Source: Trissonchulus latispiculum (Eukaryota > Nematoda > Enoplea > Enoplida > Ironidae). From it: a stretch of DNA of 64,000 bases. The stretch covers positions 1-64,000 of the forward strand of contig JASAND010012734.1 in NCBI GenBank assembly GCA_030248195.1, read 5' to 3'. The notes under the pieces were generated by a model, which saw only the letters and a program-made list of their open reading frames with translations, was not told the origin of the DNA and made no database searches. Positions 37,729 to 50,200 of the stretch are shown here, piece by piece. The position numbers were made by a program, and so were the translations under genes. Position 1 is the first letter of the stretch, and each line of letters starts with the position of its first letter.

Positions 37729-40700
37729 AATGTTATCAAAGTATGTATATATTTGGTCGTCATCGATGTTTTCCATCAGAGCATAAAGGCATTTCAGCAA
37801 GTCGTCGATGTTTGCATTGCCTGTAGTAAAGCCATCCAATAGTCCTTTTATGGAAACTTCAGGACCGTCATTCAACAAAGGAAATTCGCCTATACAATAA
37901 TGTGTATACAATAATGACAACAATGCCTTGTATTCTTGAAACAGGTATATAGCAAGGACATAAGAAGAAATAGCTGTTTGACATTTAAAAAACTTTTCAT
38001 TTCCTCAAAGTCTTACCCGGCTTAAGACAAATACTATTAGGGATATCCTGAATTTGACATAAAGCGGACATTTTGTAACTACAGGGTTTCAGAATTCCTC
38101 CTCCAGTGCTGTAATACATATCAGACTGCAGACAAACAGTGCTTCTGTCACCACTTGTCCCCTCAGTGAAAAAGGTATCGGAGTTAACTGGTTTCCATTT
38201 GTCAGCAAATTGAACAAACCTATGCAACAATGGAAAAAATTGTAAATTCGTCAGTAGAGCACTATTCGAACGCCTCATTGTTATCTGAGCTCTACAAGTG
38301 TTAGTGTTGCGTAATTTGAAAGCATACCAAATGTTTGGGTAGTCTGCTCTTGTCAAAGATAAACACAGTATCACAAATTATATACGCAGACGGTTAAATC
38401 ATAGTCAATTAAAACTAATCCTCAATAGAACAGAATTTCGGATTAAGCAGCTAATAGTAATGTAGCAGGTGAAATGAGCTTAATTTAAATAGTCCTACTT
38501 CTCTGTTTTCTGATAGAACTTGAGCTCATGTTCAGTTGATTTTATGTTATTACTTTTATTAACTCTCCCTGCTGTCATTAATATCAACCATTTTAAGTTT
38601 AATCTGGCCTTTGCAATCGCTGCTTTATTATTCTCAAGTTCACCATAATTTAAATATAATTTTTATTTCAGGCTTTCATTGCAGTTTCTTGCCATGCAAA
38701 TTAAGGACGTGGCTGCGAAAGGGAATGTTGGGAAAACTGGCTAGTCTTTTGCCACATAACAGTAGGTTTGATACGAAATAGTTGCAGAGTTAAAAGAATT
38801 CCACGAAGCGTAGCGTTTTGTGGAGCCTTCGCATGTTGGTGTTGTAGGTCCGAAACTCGACATGGCATGCATACAAACTTCGCTCTACCCTGAACGCTAT
38901 ATACAAGGTACGGTGCCCAAACTTAGCAGAAACAGTCACATATATAATATTTGAAACTCGGAATCGCTAGTTTCAGGGAGATACTATAAAGTGCGAAATG
39001 GGGGGAGAGGGGGGGAGGTCAACTAATGTCTTATGAACGGTGGTTAACCAAATAAACCCAAATTTTCTCCAATTCATGCCCCCAGTATCTGCCTCATTTT
39101 TTGTGAAAAATGGGTAATTTTGTTCATCCTTGCTTCACAGTGCTAGATTATGTTTTCAATACTGTTGTTGTTTTGGTGTCATTTTGAAGATGTGAGTAAA
39201 TTATTCCAAAGCACTTTGGGAGAATCGTCAGAAACTTTGCATATTGCAAGCCAGTGAGTGTACCAATTTATGCAGGAAGTTAGGTCAATAAGTATGGTTC
39301 CAATATTATAAATGCTAGATAGCTTTTTCGAAGTATGGGTGAGGATTGCTCCACAAAGCTCTAAGACAGCTGTAACCGTATGCTGGACGAAGGAAGCGGT
39401 TTACCGAATTTAATATCCGGACTAAGCCTGTCAAAGAATTCCAATAAGCACCTTTTCGGCAAAATCGGAGACAAAAAATTTTTGACAGCATTTCACTGCG
39501 CTTAACTTTTCAGGCCTAATATAGGTTATTTTCTAACGAAAAGTGAGCTAGTGCACTAACCGGAAAACCAAAACGCTCGAAACGTAGCCGCAGCTGCGAA
39601 TTTTATTAGATAGAAAACGGCACACTAGTCACCTCGCAACTTTTTGCCAATTTAAAGCTTTGACCTGTTGTTGCTTCAGAAGAAAGCAACGCCCGAAAGC
39701 CGGAATACTTTTATTTTTTCGAACTACTAACAGTTAACAGTCGTGGTAGAAAGTTTCAGAATTGGTCAAACCGTTAACCACCGGTGTTGAAAAAAGCTTT
39801 TTGAAAAAACATATTTTTCGCACCAAAATTTATGCTTTGGCGTCCTGCTAAAACTGGCGTATATGAGATATATTGTTGCCCACCCAAACTTTTTACTTTG
39901 ATGTATTGGCTAATGTTGGGCGAAAAAGTAGCTCTCTCCGACTATGCCGTGTCAACCCGTTCGTAGTCCCCCTTTAAACGAATTTGAGCTAGTGGATTAA
40001 TATTTTGGGTTATCTTAATGGCAAATTAAATTAAATGGAATTGTCTCGTTTAATGAAGGATTAGCTGGATAGACTAATTACTTTATCCAGTTAATACGAC
40101 GTTATACATAACAATGTGGGAGAAAAGATTTAAAGATACAATATTATTTATCTGTCCTACTTTTAAGTAATTTAGTTTAACCTCTTTTATGTTTAATGCA
40201 CTTGTCAAATACATAAGCATACGGAAAATAATTTGATTTGCAAACTTGCAGAACAAACAATTGAATTATACTTGCAGATGCAATGTGCAAGCAGGTTTCA
40301 TTAGATCATTAAAGCTAATAATCTGTGGATTAATTTTTACCCTTTCACATTTAGTCAAATATTTAGCAGACAGGAACTGTAGGGAAGGTGCTACACTGAT
40401 TTTACCTTAAAGTGCAGCTATTGTTCCAGGAGGCTACCCAACGATCCTCGTCAATCACATACGTTGGGGATATCCAAACCTCTGCCAAATATCCCCACAT
40501 TTTAAACATTTTTCTCCCATAATAGTTGTTGTCTGTCCTAAAACTGGAAGCAGTGCATAAACGAATAACATAAAAAGATGACGTATATAGAAACTTACAG
40601 CTAAAAACATTTCGGCGATTGTCTGCAATTTCGGCAATATCTAGTTTGATTGGGTATCTGCCTTATGGAAAAAGGGGTTACCACTATCAGTGATCAGCAC

Positions 40701-43700
40701 TGTGTTATGATTGTTTTCAATACTGCTTTGATTAATTTCCACAAAATCCAAGTGCAAACGTATTTGATTTTTTTAGTTGCCAAGTTCCAAACACACAATA
40801 CTCACAAAACTTTGATAAAATCCATCCACTGGTCCATGTCTATGAACGCTGGCAGATGAGAATTGGGATGTTGATATCCGCAGAAGCTTTCGGCACTCTG
40901 CTGACTAATAAAAATAACAGCACATATTAACTAAAGACATAACAGCAAGAACACTATCTTGTTCTAATTAATGCACTTTCTTTGTCAGCGACGCTTTGTC
41001 AATATTGTTTCCAAAAAACAATTTGATCCAGTAAGCCCTTTTGTATCAATGTGTGCAGTAGCTAGTTACGACTTCTTATGTTTACTTTATCGAAAACTGG
41101 TTCAGCGAACCCTAACGCTTAAAACACTAACATAGCATTTAGAAGTGAAAATTATCAACTAATTCTATTCGATAAACTGCAGTACCCTGGAAATAGAATT
41201 TTAGTTTAGGAGCCTAAGATATTTTGAAAAATAGTTTATCGCAAGCAGTAGAAAATCATCCGATGTATTGGCAAGTATTGGCATGTAACTTGCCCTGATG
41301 CAACGTAGGTCTTCAATAATAGATATCGACTGTGCCAATGCAAAGATCTAACAACAAGTCCTACCTCCATGGTTCTGTAGCCTCTGTAGTACTACTCATC
41401 TCATCCAATCCTTTTATCGGCATCGTGTCCTTCGGAGCAAACGCTAACAATATTGCAAGATTGTTTTTTTTGTATTTCAACGTGTCTTTATTTTTAAATT
41501 TTGATCAATATTCTACGTGGAACGATTGATATATCTAACCACCCTTCTAAATAGCAATTTGTTCTCCACGTCCTAACTTGTAGTCTTAGCCCTCATTTAA
41601 AAAACATAAAGTTTTCTAGATTTTCTGGCATAGTTTACCTTAATAATAATAATAATAATAATAATAAATCCTACCGGCATCAACGGGTTGTCGCGCGTTT
41701 TCCTCTTATTCTTCTGTGCTTATATTGGCTCGGGCTAAAACTCAGTTTTGGAAAATTCTCAGACTTCGACCCTATCACAACTTTTTCCCTACTCGCTGAG
41801 AGCTTTCGAATAAGTACCATATTGACAACTTTCAGGACAATTTTTAAAATTCCGGTTTTTCCGGAAATTGCGGATTTTCCAATCTGCGGTCATAGCTTTC
41901 GCCAGAAACATTTTCAGAAAATACGGTAATGATAAAAATTACTCAGCGCGACGAGCTCTTTCGTTTGAGTACCATATAGACTAGTTTTGAGCAAATTTTT
42001 CAAAATCCGGAATTTTCCGGATCGAATATATCGAAATCCGTAAATTTTCCAGTAATTTCGATTCCAGTTTCGAAATCAGCGTGGTCGAATTACCCTATGA
42101 CCAACATTTAAGCAAAATCCGAGACAAAAAAGTTTTAAGTCCAAAATCCGGGTTTTCGTGAATTCCCGGATTTTCAGTTTTTCGGCTATAACTTTCGCTA
42201 GACGCATTTCCGGAAAATGTCGCAAGAAGGAAAGTTATTCAGCTCGACGAGCTCTTTCATCTGAGTACCATATCGACTACTTTTAGAGAAATTTTTCAAA
42301 ATCCGGAATTTTCCGGGGCGAATATCTCGAAATCCGTAAATTTTCCGGAAATTTCGATTCCAGTTTCGAAATCAGCGTGGTCGAATTACCCTATGACCAA
42401 CTTTTAAGCAAAATCCGAGACAAAAAGTTTTAAGTCCAAAATCCGGGTTTTCGTGAATTCCCGGATATTCAGTTTCTCGGCTATAACTTTCGCTAGACGC
42501 ATTTCCGACAAAATGTCGCAAGAAGGCAAGTTGTTCAGCTCGACGAGCTCTTTCATTTGAGTACCATATCGACTACTTTTGGAGAAATTTTTCAAAATCC
42601 GGAATTTTCCGGGGCGAACATCTCGAAATCCGTAAATTTTCCGAAAATTTCAATTTCAGTTTCGAAATCAGCGAGGTCGAATTACCCTATGACCAACTTT
42701 TAAGCAAAATCGGAGACAAAAAATTTTTACGTTTCCCTTTCCCTCACCATTCTAAAAAATTCCGGGATTCGCCATTCCCGGAATTCGGGAGATATCGGGC
42801 TGCCCCCACAAACGGGAGCACTTCAGGTCACCCTCCAACTATGCTGAGAATTTCAGCCCGATCGGTCCAGCCAATCTCGAGAAAAAGGGGGGGGGACACA
42901 AATGTTGACCGGAATAATAAATAAATAAACTAGCGCCACTGCAAGAATGTGTTGCCCACAACAGGTTTTTCTGTTTATTTTCTGCCATAACCTTCGCTAG
43001 ACTCATTTTCATAAAATGTCGCAAGAATGAAAGTTGTTCAGCTTGACGAGCTCTTTCGTTTGAGTACCATATCGACCACTTTTGGAGAAATTTTTCAAAA
43101 TCCGGAATTTTCCGGAGCGAATATCTCGAAATCCGTAAATTTTCCTGAAATTTCGATTTCAGTTTCGAAATCAGCGTGGTCGAGTTACCCTATGACCAAC
43201 TTTTGAGCGAAATCGGAGACAAAAAATTTTTGACCAAATTTTGGATTTTGAAATTTCGCCTTGGTCCCCCCTTACCATTCGAAAAATTCCGGGATTCGCC
43301 ATTCCCGGAATTCGGAAGGTATCGGACTGCCCAACTGAGGATCCAATGTCCTAGTCAAGGGCTTCAAAATGAGGTATCAACCACCCCTGTACCCCGTCCC
43401 AATCTCGAGATCTAGGGGGGGGGGACAGACGGATAATAATAATAATAATAATAAATCCTACCGGCATCAACGGGTTGTCGCAGCCATTTTCCCCTTATCT
43501 AAAGGGTCAAAACTCAGTTTTGGTGCATTTTCAAAACTTGGTTCTATTACAAATTTTTTCCTACTCGTTGAGGGCTTTCAGATGAATACCATATCGACTA
43601 CTTTTGAGATAATTTTTTAAAATTCGGGTTTTCCGGGAATTACCGGATTTTTAGTTTTTCGGTCATAACTTTCGCTAGGCGGATTTCCGGAAGATCCCGC

Positions 43701-46700
43701 AAGCAGGAGACTTGTTCAGCTCGACGAGCTCTTTCATTTGAGCCCCATATCAACCACTTTCGGAGAAATTTTTCAAAATCCGGAATTTTCCGGATCGAAT
43801 ATCTCGAAATCCGTAAATTTTCCGGAAATTTCGATTTCAGTTTCGAAATCAGCGTGGTCGACTTACCCTATGACAACCTTTTAAGCAAAATCGGAGACAA
43901 AAACATTTTTAAGTCCAAAATCCGGGTTTTCGTGAATTCGCGGATTTTCACTTTTTCGGCTATAACTTTCGCTAGACACATTTCCGGAAAATGTCGCAAG
44001 AAGGAAAGTTGTTCAGCTCGGCGAGCTCTTTCATTTGAGTACCATATCGACCACTTTTGGAGAAATTTTTCAAAATCCGGAATTTTCCGGGTCGAATATC
44101 TCGAAATCCGGAAATTTTCCGGAAATTTCGATTTCAGTTTCGAAATCAGCGTGGTCGACTTACCCTATGACCAACTTTTAAGCAAAATCGGAGACAAAAA
44201 ATTTTTAAGTCCAAAATCCAGGTTTTCGTGAATTCCCGGATTTTCAGTTTTTCGGCTATAACTTTCGCTAGACACATTTCCGGAAAATGTCGCAAGAAGG
44301 AAAGTTGTTCAGCTCGGCGAGCTCTTTCATTTGAGTACCATATCGACCACTTTTGGAGAAATTTTTCAAAATCCGGAATTTTCCGGGTCGAATATCTCGA
44401 AATCCGGAAATTTTCCGGAAATTTTGATTTCAGTTTCGAAATCAGCGTGGTCGACTTACCCTATGACCAACTTTTAAGCAAAATCGGAGACAAAAAATTT
44501 TTACGTTTCCCTTGGTCCCTCCTTACGATTTTTAAAATTCCGGGATTCGCCATTCCCGGAATCCGGGAGATATCGGGATGCCCTTACAAACGGGAGCACT
44601 TCAGGTCACCCTACAACTATGGTGAGAATTTCAGCCCGATCGGTCCAGCCAATCTCGAGAAAAAGGGGGGGGACACAAATGTTGACCGGAATAATAAATA
44701 AATAAATAAATAAAGAAACTTAGCCATATCAAAGGGTTGTCTTTTTTTTAAAAAAATGCGACAACCCAATAAGCACAGACCAATAACAAAGTGTTGCCCA
44801 TCCTTTGGAAAAGTGGTCAACACAATAAATAAATAAATAAATAAATAAATAAACATAGCCATAACAAAGGGTTGTCTTTTTTTAAAAAAAATGCGACAAC
44901 CCAATAATAATAATAATAATAGCATAATACTGAGTTCTTCCCAGAAATTTATTGTTTGGATTTACCAGATTGTAGTACAAATTCCAACCGAAAATGAAGG
45001 GAAAACTAATACGAAAGCTTGCTTTCGTTTGCAAAACTCCTCGTTCTCTGTGATATTCAAATTAAGGGGGTGCTACGAAGGGGTTGGCACGACGTCGTCG
45101 GAGAGAGCTACTTTTCCACCCAACGTTAGCTAAGATGTCAAAGTAAAAAAGTTTGTTGTGGGCAACAATGTATCACATATACACTGTTTTTGGCAGGACG
45201 TCTAAGTACAAATTTTGGAGCGAAAAATGGGATTTTTCAAAAAGGTTTTTCAGCTCTGGTGAATTAACGGTTTGACTGATTTTGTCACTTTTGGTCATAA
45301 ATGTTAACTATTACTAGTGATAAATATTAAAAGTAGTCCGGCTTTCAAGCGTTGCTTCCTTCTTCAGCTATAACAGCTCAAAATTTGAAATTTGGCAAAC
45401 AGTTGCCATTTGACCGTGCGCCGTTTTCGATCTAATTAAATTGACAGCGTTTTACCAAACATTAGGTTCTAATAGAGGCAAACTGTCTGTAAGTGTCGAG
45501 GGCTTTGGTTTTCTGGTTAGTGTGCTAGCAAACTTTTTGTTAAGAGAACCCTTATTTTTAGGCCTGAAAAGCTACCAAAGCGCAGTAAAAATGAGGTCAA
45601 AAATTATTATTCCCCGATTTTACGGAAAAGGTACATATAGGGGGTATTTGACCTGCTGAATCCGAATATGAAATCCGTTTTCGATATGACGCTTCCTTCG
45701 TTCAGTATGCGCTTACAACTGTCTTAGAGCTTCTTAGAGCGATCGCCATCCACATATACTCCGAGAAATCAATCTAGCATTTATAAATATTTTAGCGAGG
45801 TTTAGTGACCTAGCTTTCTGTACATCTTGGTACACTCACTGGCCTGTAATGCGCAAAGTATCAGTCGATTCTGTTACAGTATTTCGGAGTAATTGACTCA
45901 CTTCTTCGAAATGGCACCAAATAACAGCCACAATATCGATAATGTAATCTAGCACTGCAACGCAGGGATTAACGAAATCACGTCATGTTTACAAAAACTA
46001 AGACAGTTACTTGGAGTATTAATAGGAGCAAAGTTGGGTTCATATGTTAACCTACACCCGTATAGACCTATAACACCCAAATTTTCGCACTTTGATTGTA
46101 TCTCACAGAAAAGTATACACTGATCTAAGGATTATGTTATACGATATCAAAGCGGTATATGTCAGATCTATTTCTGGAAAATTTGGGTACCGTACCTTGC
46201 GCATAGCGATCAGGGCGAGGCGAAGTTTGTGCACGTGTCATGTCGAGCTTTGTACCGACAACACCAACTTCGGATTGCTCCACAGGACGCTACGCTGCAT
46301 GAAGATCTTTCAAACTTTGAACTATATTACACTAAGCCTAATACTATTATGTGGCAAAAGACTAGCTAGCTTTTCCAACATCGATCTTTTAGTGAAATTC
46401 GTAGCCCCCCCCCCTTAAATGAGTTAATAGTAAGTAAGTAGTAGTAGTAGTAGCTTGTAGGGTACCAGAACGAAACAATTCAAAGTTTTGCTAAATATGC
46501 ACATCTAATGGTAAATTATGGAATATTTAAGCTAAGTCCATGGTTATAAAAATTTTTAAGCGGGTTCAGTCCTAGGTAACTAAAGTGCTAGCAGGTCTCT
46601 GTTTAACAAATATGCACTACTTCTACCTAAGATTGAATTATGGAAATAATGTGGCTAGGCAAAGAATGCATATACCTCACTCCTTATTAATTAATAAACA

Positions 46701-47140
46701 AAATCTGGAAAATACGAATTACTTAATAGCAGTTTTTCTCACTTGGAATTGTAGATTTATAGATAAACATTATGCTTGGTGAATGCTATCTGTTCTTGTT
46801 TATGGGAAGCAGCGTCTATCTAAAGCTCTAAAGAACTTATTAAACAGCTATAAACAAGAAGCTGTCACTATGATTTTGTGTCAAACAAAATTATCTGAGC
46901 CCGGCATACATTCTTGCATAATTTTCTGCATGTTACTGTCAATCTTAAACACTCGATAGAGGGCGTGAACAAGTTAATGGCATACCAATCTGAGGCAGTC
47001 TGCACAAATTATTATATTGATTATCATATACCTCCAGTATGGACCATAGTCAATGGTTAATACTGCATCAGGTACTAAGTAACACGCCCTATCTCCTCGG
47101 ATCCAGCCTGACGGACACAACGGTGATGGTGGTACGTATT
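37729..47140 (-). CDS. C-type lectin domain exons (5' part of the fusion gene)
   Basis: Five minus-strand exons join in phase: 47140-47032, 40904-40806, 40537-40406, 38219-38017, 37889-37729. Together they give one C-type lectin domain of about 160 residues: CPSGWIRGDRACY at the start, AESFCGYQHPNSHLPAF for the first helix-Cys block, EVWISPTYVIDEDRW in the WIGL region, then FADKWKPVNSD, and CLQSDM..CSYKMSALCQI for the last cysteines. The calcium motifs EPN/WND are not seen, so classical sugar binding is doubtful. Immediately after comes IPNSICLKPGEFPLL, resembling the FPAVTICNLN start of DEG/ENaC ectodomains, then a helical segment ending at a GTAAGA donor in phase 0. The join to the next exon (35951, phase 1) does not agree, so one exon is missing. 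No TM1 or signal peptide was found upstream. Confidence 0.72.
38705..39973 (+). mobile_element. Family C TTAA element, copy 1
   Basis: Flanked by TTAA on both sides (38701-38704, 39974-39977). The right end TTCGTAGTCCCCCT is an inverted form of GGGGGTGCTACGAA. The whole 1,269 bp matches the reverse complement of 45066-46414. There is no transposase frame. It lies between two lectin exons. Confidence 0.82.
41641..44930. repeat. Tandem array with 296-bp units and simple-repeat tails
   Basis: GTGGTCGA landmarks fall at 42081, 42377, (42673), 43177, 43854, 44151 and 44447; the regular spacing is 296-297 bp, with larger steps where other blocks intervene. Units are full of CCGGAA/TTCCGG palindromes. 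Two larger composites begin with (TAA)n then ATCCTACCGGCATCAACGGG and end with GGTCCAGCCAATCTCGAGAA, a G run and (AATAA)n. At 44700-44930, GGGTTGTC..GACAACCC hairpins occur twice. Open frames such as 43854-44231 and 44228-44701 are the same repeat read twice and are not genes. Confidence 0.85.
45066..46414 (-). mobile_element. Family C TTAA element, copy 2
   Basis: It starts GGGGGTGCTACGAAGG after TTAA (45062-45065) and ends TTCGTAGC followed by a C run before TTAA (46415-46418). It is an inverted copy of 38705-39973. The exact TTAA flanks on each copy show two separate insertions. Confidence 0.85.
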
Positions 47141-47262
47141 CTATAAATAACTGCAAGTGTTGCAAACCATCTTTCATTGCGTTTTCGTTTCATAGAAAAT
47201 CTGGGAAGCTGTCTTATTTCCATGCACTTTTAGCACTGTTGTATATGTTTTAGATAGTGTCA

Positions 47263-50200
47263 TTATATGCAATCAATAGACAGCTGCGATAGCGGCAATA
47301 CAATGCTGAAGCCAACCTTTTGGAAATGTCCTCAATAAATTCAGCTCAAGCCATAAACGGGTGAAATTGCGCTTAGAAAAGTCAGATTACCCGTTACGAT
47401 TTGATCAGTTTAGTCAATTCACACTTTCAAGCTAACTACATCTATAAATAACTACTATTCCTTGTTTTAGACTTATCGATTTAGCATAATTTTCAACATT
47501 TGGAGATGAAGATCCATACTACACTGGAGAAACATAGCGCTTCTAACACTAATTGCCAATATTTCATGGCTTACTTGAAGTCTTCGAAAATTCCTGATAA
47601 GTAAATTCGCCATTCATCATCTGTAGAGCAATCGATGACCACGCATAAATCATAACCGACTGAAACACAAAATCACTTCCTGTATTTTTGTACGAAGTAT
47701 CTGCAAGTGTGTTAAGGACTGTTAAGGTCTAAACCAAAATGTGAAAACTTACCCTGTTATTTAAACCTTCATCGTCCCAACTGAAAGGCACTTTCTAGAT
47801 TGAGAATGGGGCATACTAGATAGAAAGGGAAACGTTACTTCATTAAATTTTACATAGCTACTTAATTTTTGGAGACCTGAGGACGGTGGGGACCAGTTTG
47901 AATACCTTTCTCAATTTCGCCAAGCGATTTCTTCAGCTAAATATCAGCAATGGAAGCGATGACTTAGAAAAAGTCCTGATTTAGGTGTGCATTACATATG
48001 CTTAATTGCAATAATTTCATCTTGAACAGTAAATACTCCACAAACGCTCCAGCAACTGAGCAGGCTGTAGGATTGTAATTAGAAGATTGCTATTGCGGGT
48101 ATTTGAAATCAGTGCGCTCTTCAGCTTAGCGTCATTTTAATACTTGCTTAAACACGGAAACAACATGTTATTTAATTTTCGCTATAATGACACGATATAA
48201 TGACTCAAATCAGAAGAATTACTGATAACCGGAATTACTCGGCAACTAGGGAAAGCATCTAAATCACTGACCATTGACGAGGAGACGAGGACGTGGAATG
48301 GAAATGTAGTCTTTCCAAGTGAGAAATTTTATCTAGGTTATATAGGTGCCGCATGTCACAAACCTACCAGTCTACGTCCTGTTAAGGAAGAACTGATACG
48401 TTGTTTCCAAAAAGGATTTGCATTGCATACTGTAACTGACGGAAAATTGCTTTGTAGGTTCATCTAAAACGTGATGGAAACAAGAAGGAATCGTATACAA
48501 ATTTCCCGTGATTGATATTGAAAGTTTGTCTGTCTAAATAGTTTCTTTTTCCAGACTCTTTCTTTAAAAAATCTGTATTAATATACAGTCAGGATCAAAA
48601 CTGCAGTAAAACAACTGTATTTAAAACAAGGTACCAATAACAGTTCTTACTGTTTTAATGACCTTCACAGGAAATTTGAAGAATGCCTTCAGAACAAGAA
48701 TAGCACACAACAATGGACCAATTGAAGGCAACAGTAGGAAAGTTGAACCAAGGAGGCTATCGGTTCGAAGTTTCAAAACTTGTTTTGCAAAGGCAGCCAA
48801 AAATAGAAAAACACCCTGTTTAGATCACGTGTCAATGTTATCACACCTTATCACATATTAATAAATATAGCAATATTAGCAAAGTTGTTAGCATTGTAGC
48901 GATAGAAACCAAGGTAGCGACTAATCCTGGGTTTCGATGTTAATAGCAACTGCCCCTGCTTAGCTTTTGTGAACAAGTACTATATACGTAATATATAAGG
49001 ATATAACTGCAGATATATAAGATATTCTGCAAACTTTAGCTTACAAACTCAAAGAGAATACAAATTTTCCATACAGTTTTGTCTTGAATTATGCATTAAA
49101 CTATGTTCTGCACGCGACATTGTTTTCTTCTAAAGTTTTGCAGTTAACTTCTCAGATTTATTTACGATTTGAGGATTTCAAGCGGCAATCTCATGCTGCT
49201 GAACATCTGATGCAAATTTCAATAGGAAACTAATAATCCAACAAATCGACCGATTATCTTGGGCTCTGTGTGGCTTTACTAGAAATGTTTCCATTTTCAA
49301 AATTCAAAATATCAATGCTTGCGTTATGTACATACTGAGTTGAACGGAGCGTTTATCCCTCTGATTGCAATCTTGACATCCTTCCATTTATTGAATGCTA
49401 AACAGCAAACTGAAAGCAGCATTTGTTGTAATTCTTGTAATTACATCGTATAACACATAGCTGGAACGACAATACCTACAACGAATTCTTTTAATGACGT
49501 GTAATCGGCCACACGAAATCTTGAATATAACATTTAACTGCTTTGAAAATTTATTGCGAATTTGCTTGAATTTATGAAAAAATACGATATGGTGTTCACC
49601 ACTATAGTTCATCCATTGTGGTTGAAGTAAGCGATGTATTGATTGCTTCGCTTAACTACACCTAGACTGATTCCTTAAGCAATTTGATTCAGAGTCTGTG
49701 GAATTTTTTAATTTGTAAAATGTTTTGTGCAGTCCACTGCTTGTTTACGGAGCAGGTCAAGCAGGTACAAATCAGGTAAAGCTAATATTCCTGACGTTAT
49801 CTCAGTCCCAGGAAATAACAATAAATTTTCGGAATCCCGTGTCCTATATTAAAAATCCTTAGATGCAATGAGTGTTATTCGTATGCACTGGTGAGCTTAG
49901 CAAGTCTTTATGAAACATCTTTATGAAACATCTCACAAGAGCGTCTAGTTCGCAAAAATGTGTTCGTAGTATTTGCGTTTGTAAAAATTTTTGTGTGCAG
50001 TGCACTGTCAGGAGTGTTCAAGGCATGTGCAGAAACCAAGTTTTGGTCGCGTAAGCTGCTTTAAACTGGATTTTCCGGAGTTTACCAAACATGTTTGGAG
50101 TACCGGATTAGAGAAACCTCTGAGGGTCCACGGAATCGCCCTCTTTGGGCACATATTATTACAACATATTACAGAAATCAGAAATTCTACAAATTAAAGT

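Noticed and set aside
43854..44701. Two similar open frames of 125 and 157 codons
   Set aside because: They are the same 296-bp tandem unit read in one frame; no domain and no conservation signal beyond the repeat.
38705..46414. A 7.7-kb transposon with 1.3-kb inverted ends
   Set aside because: Each arm has its own TTAA on both sides and its own short terminal repeats, and good host exons lie between the arms. Two separate inverted insertions explain it better.
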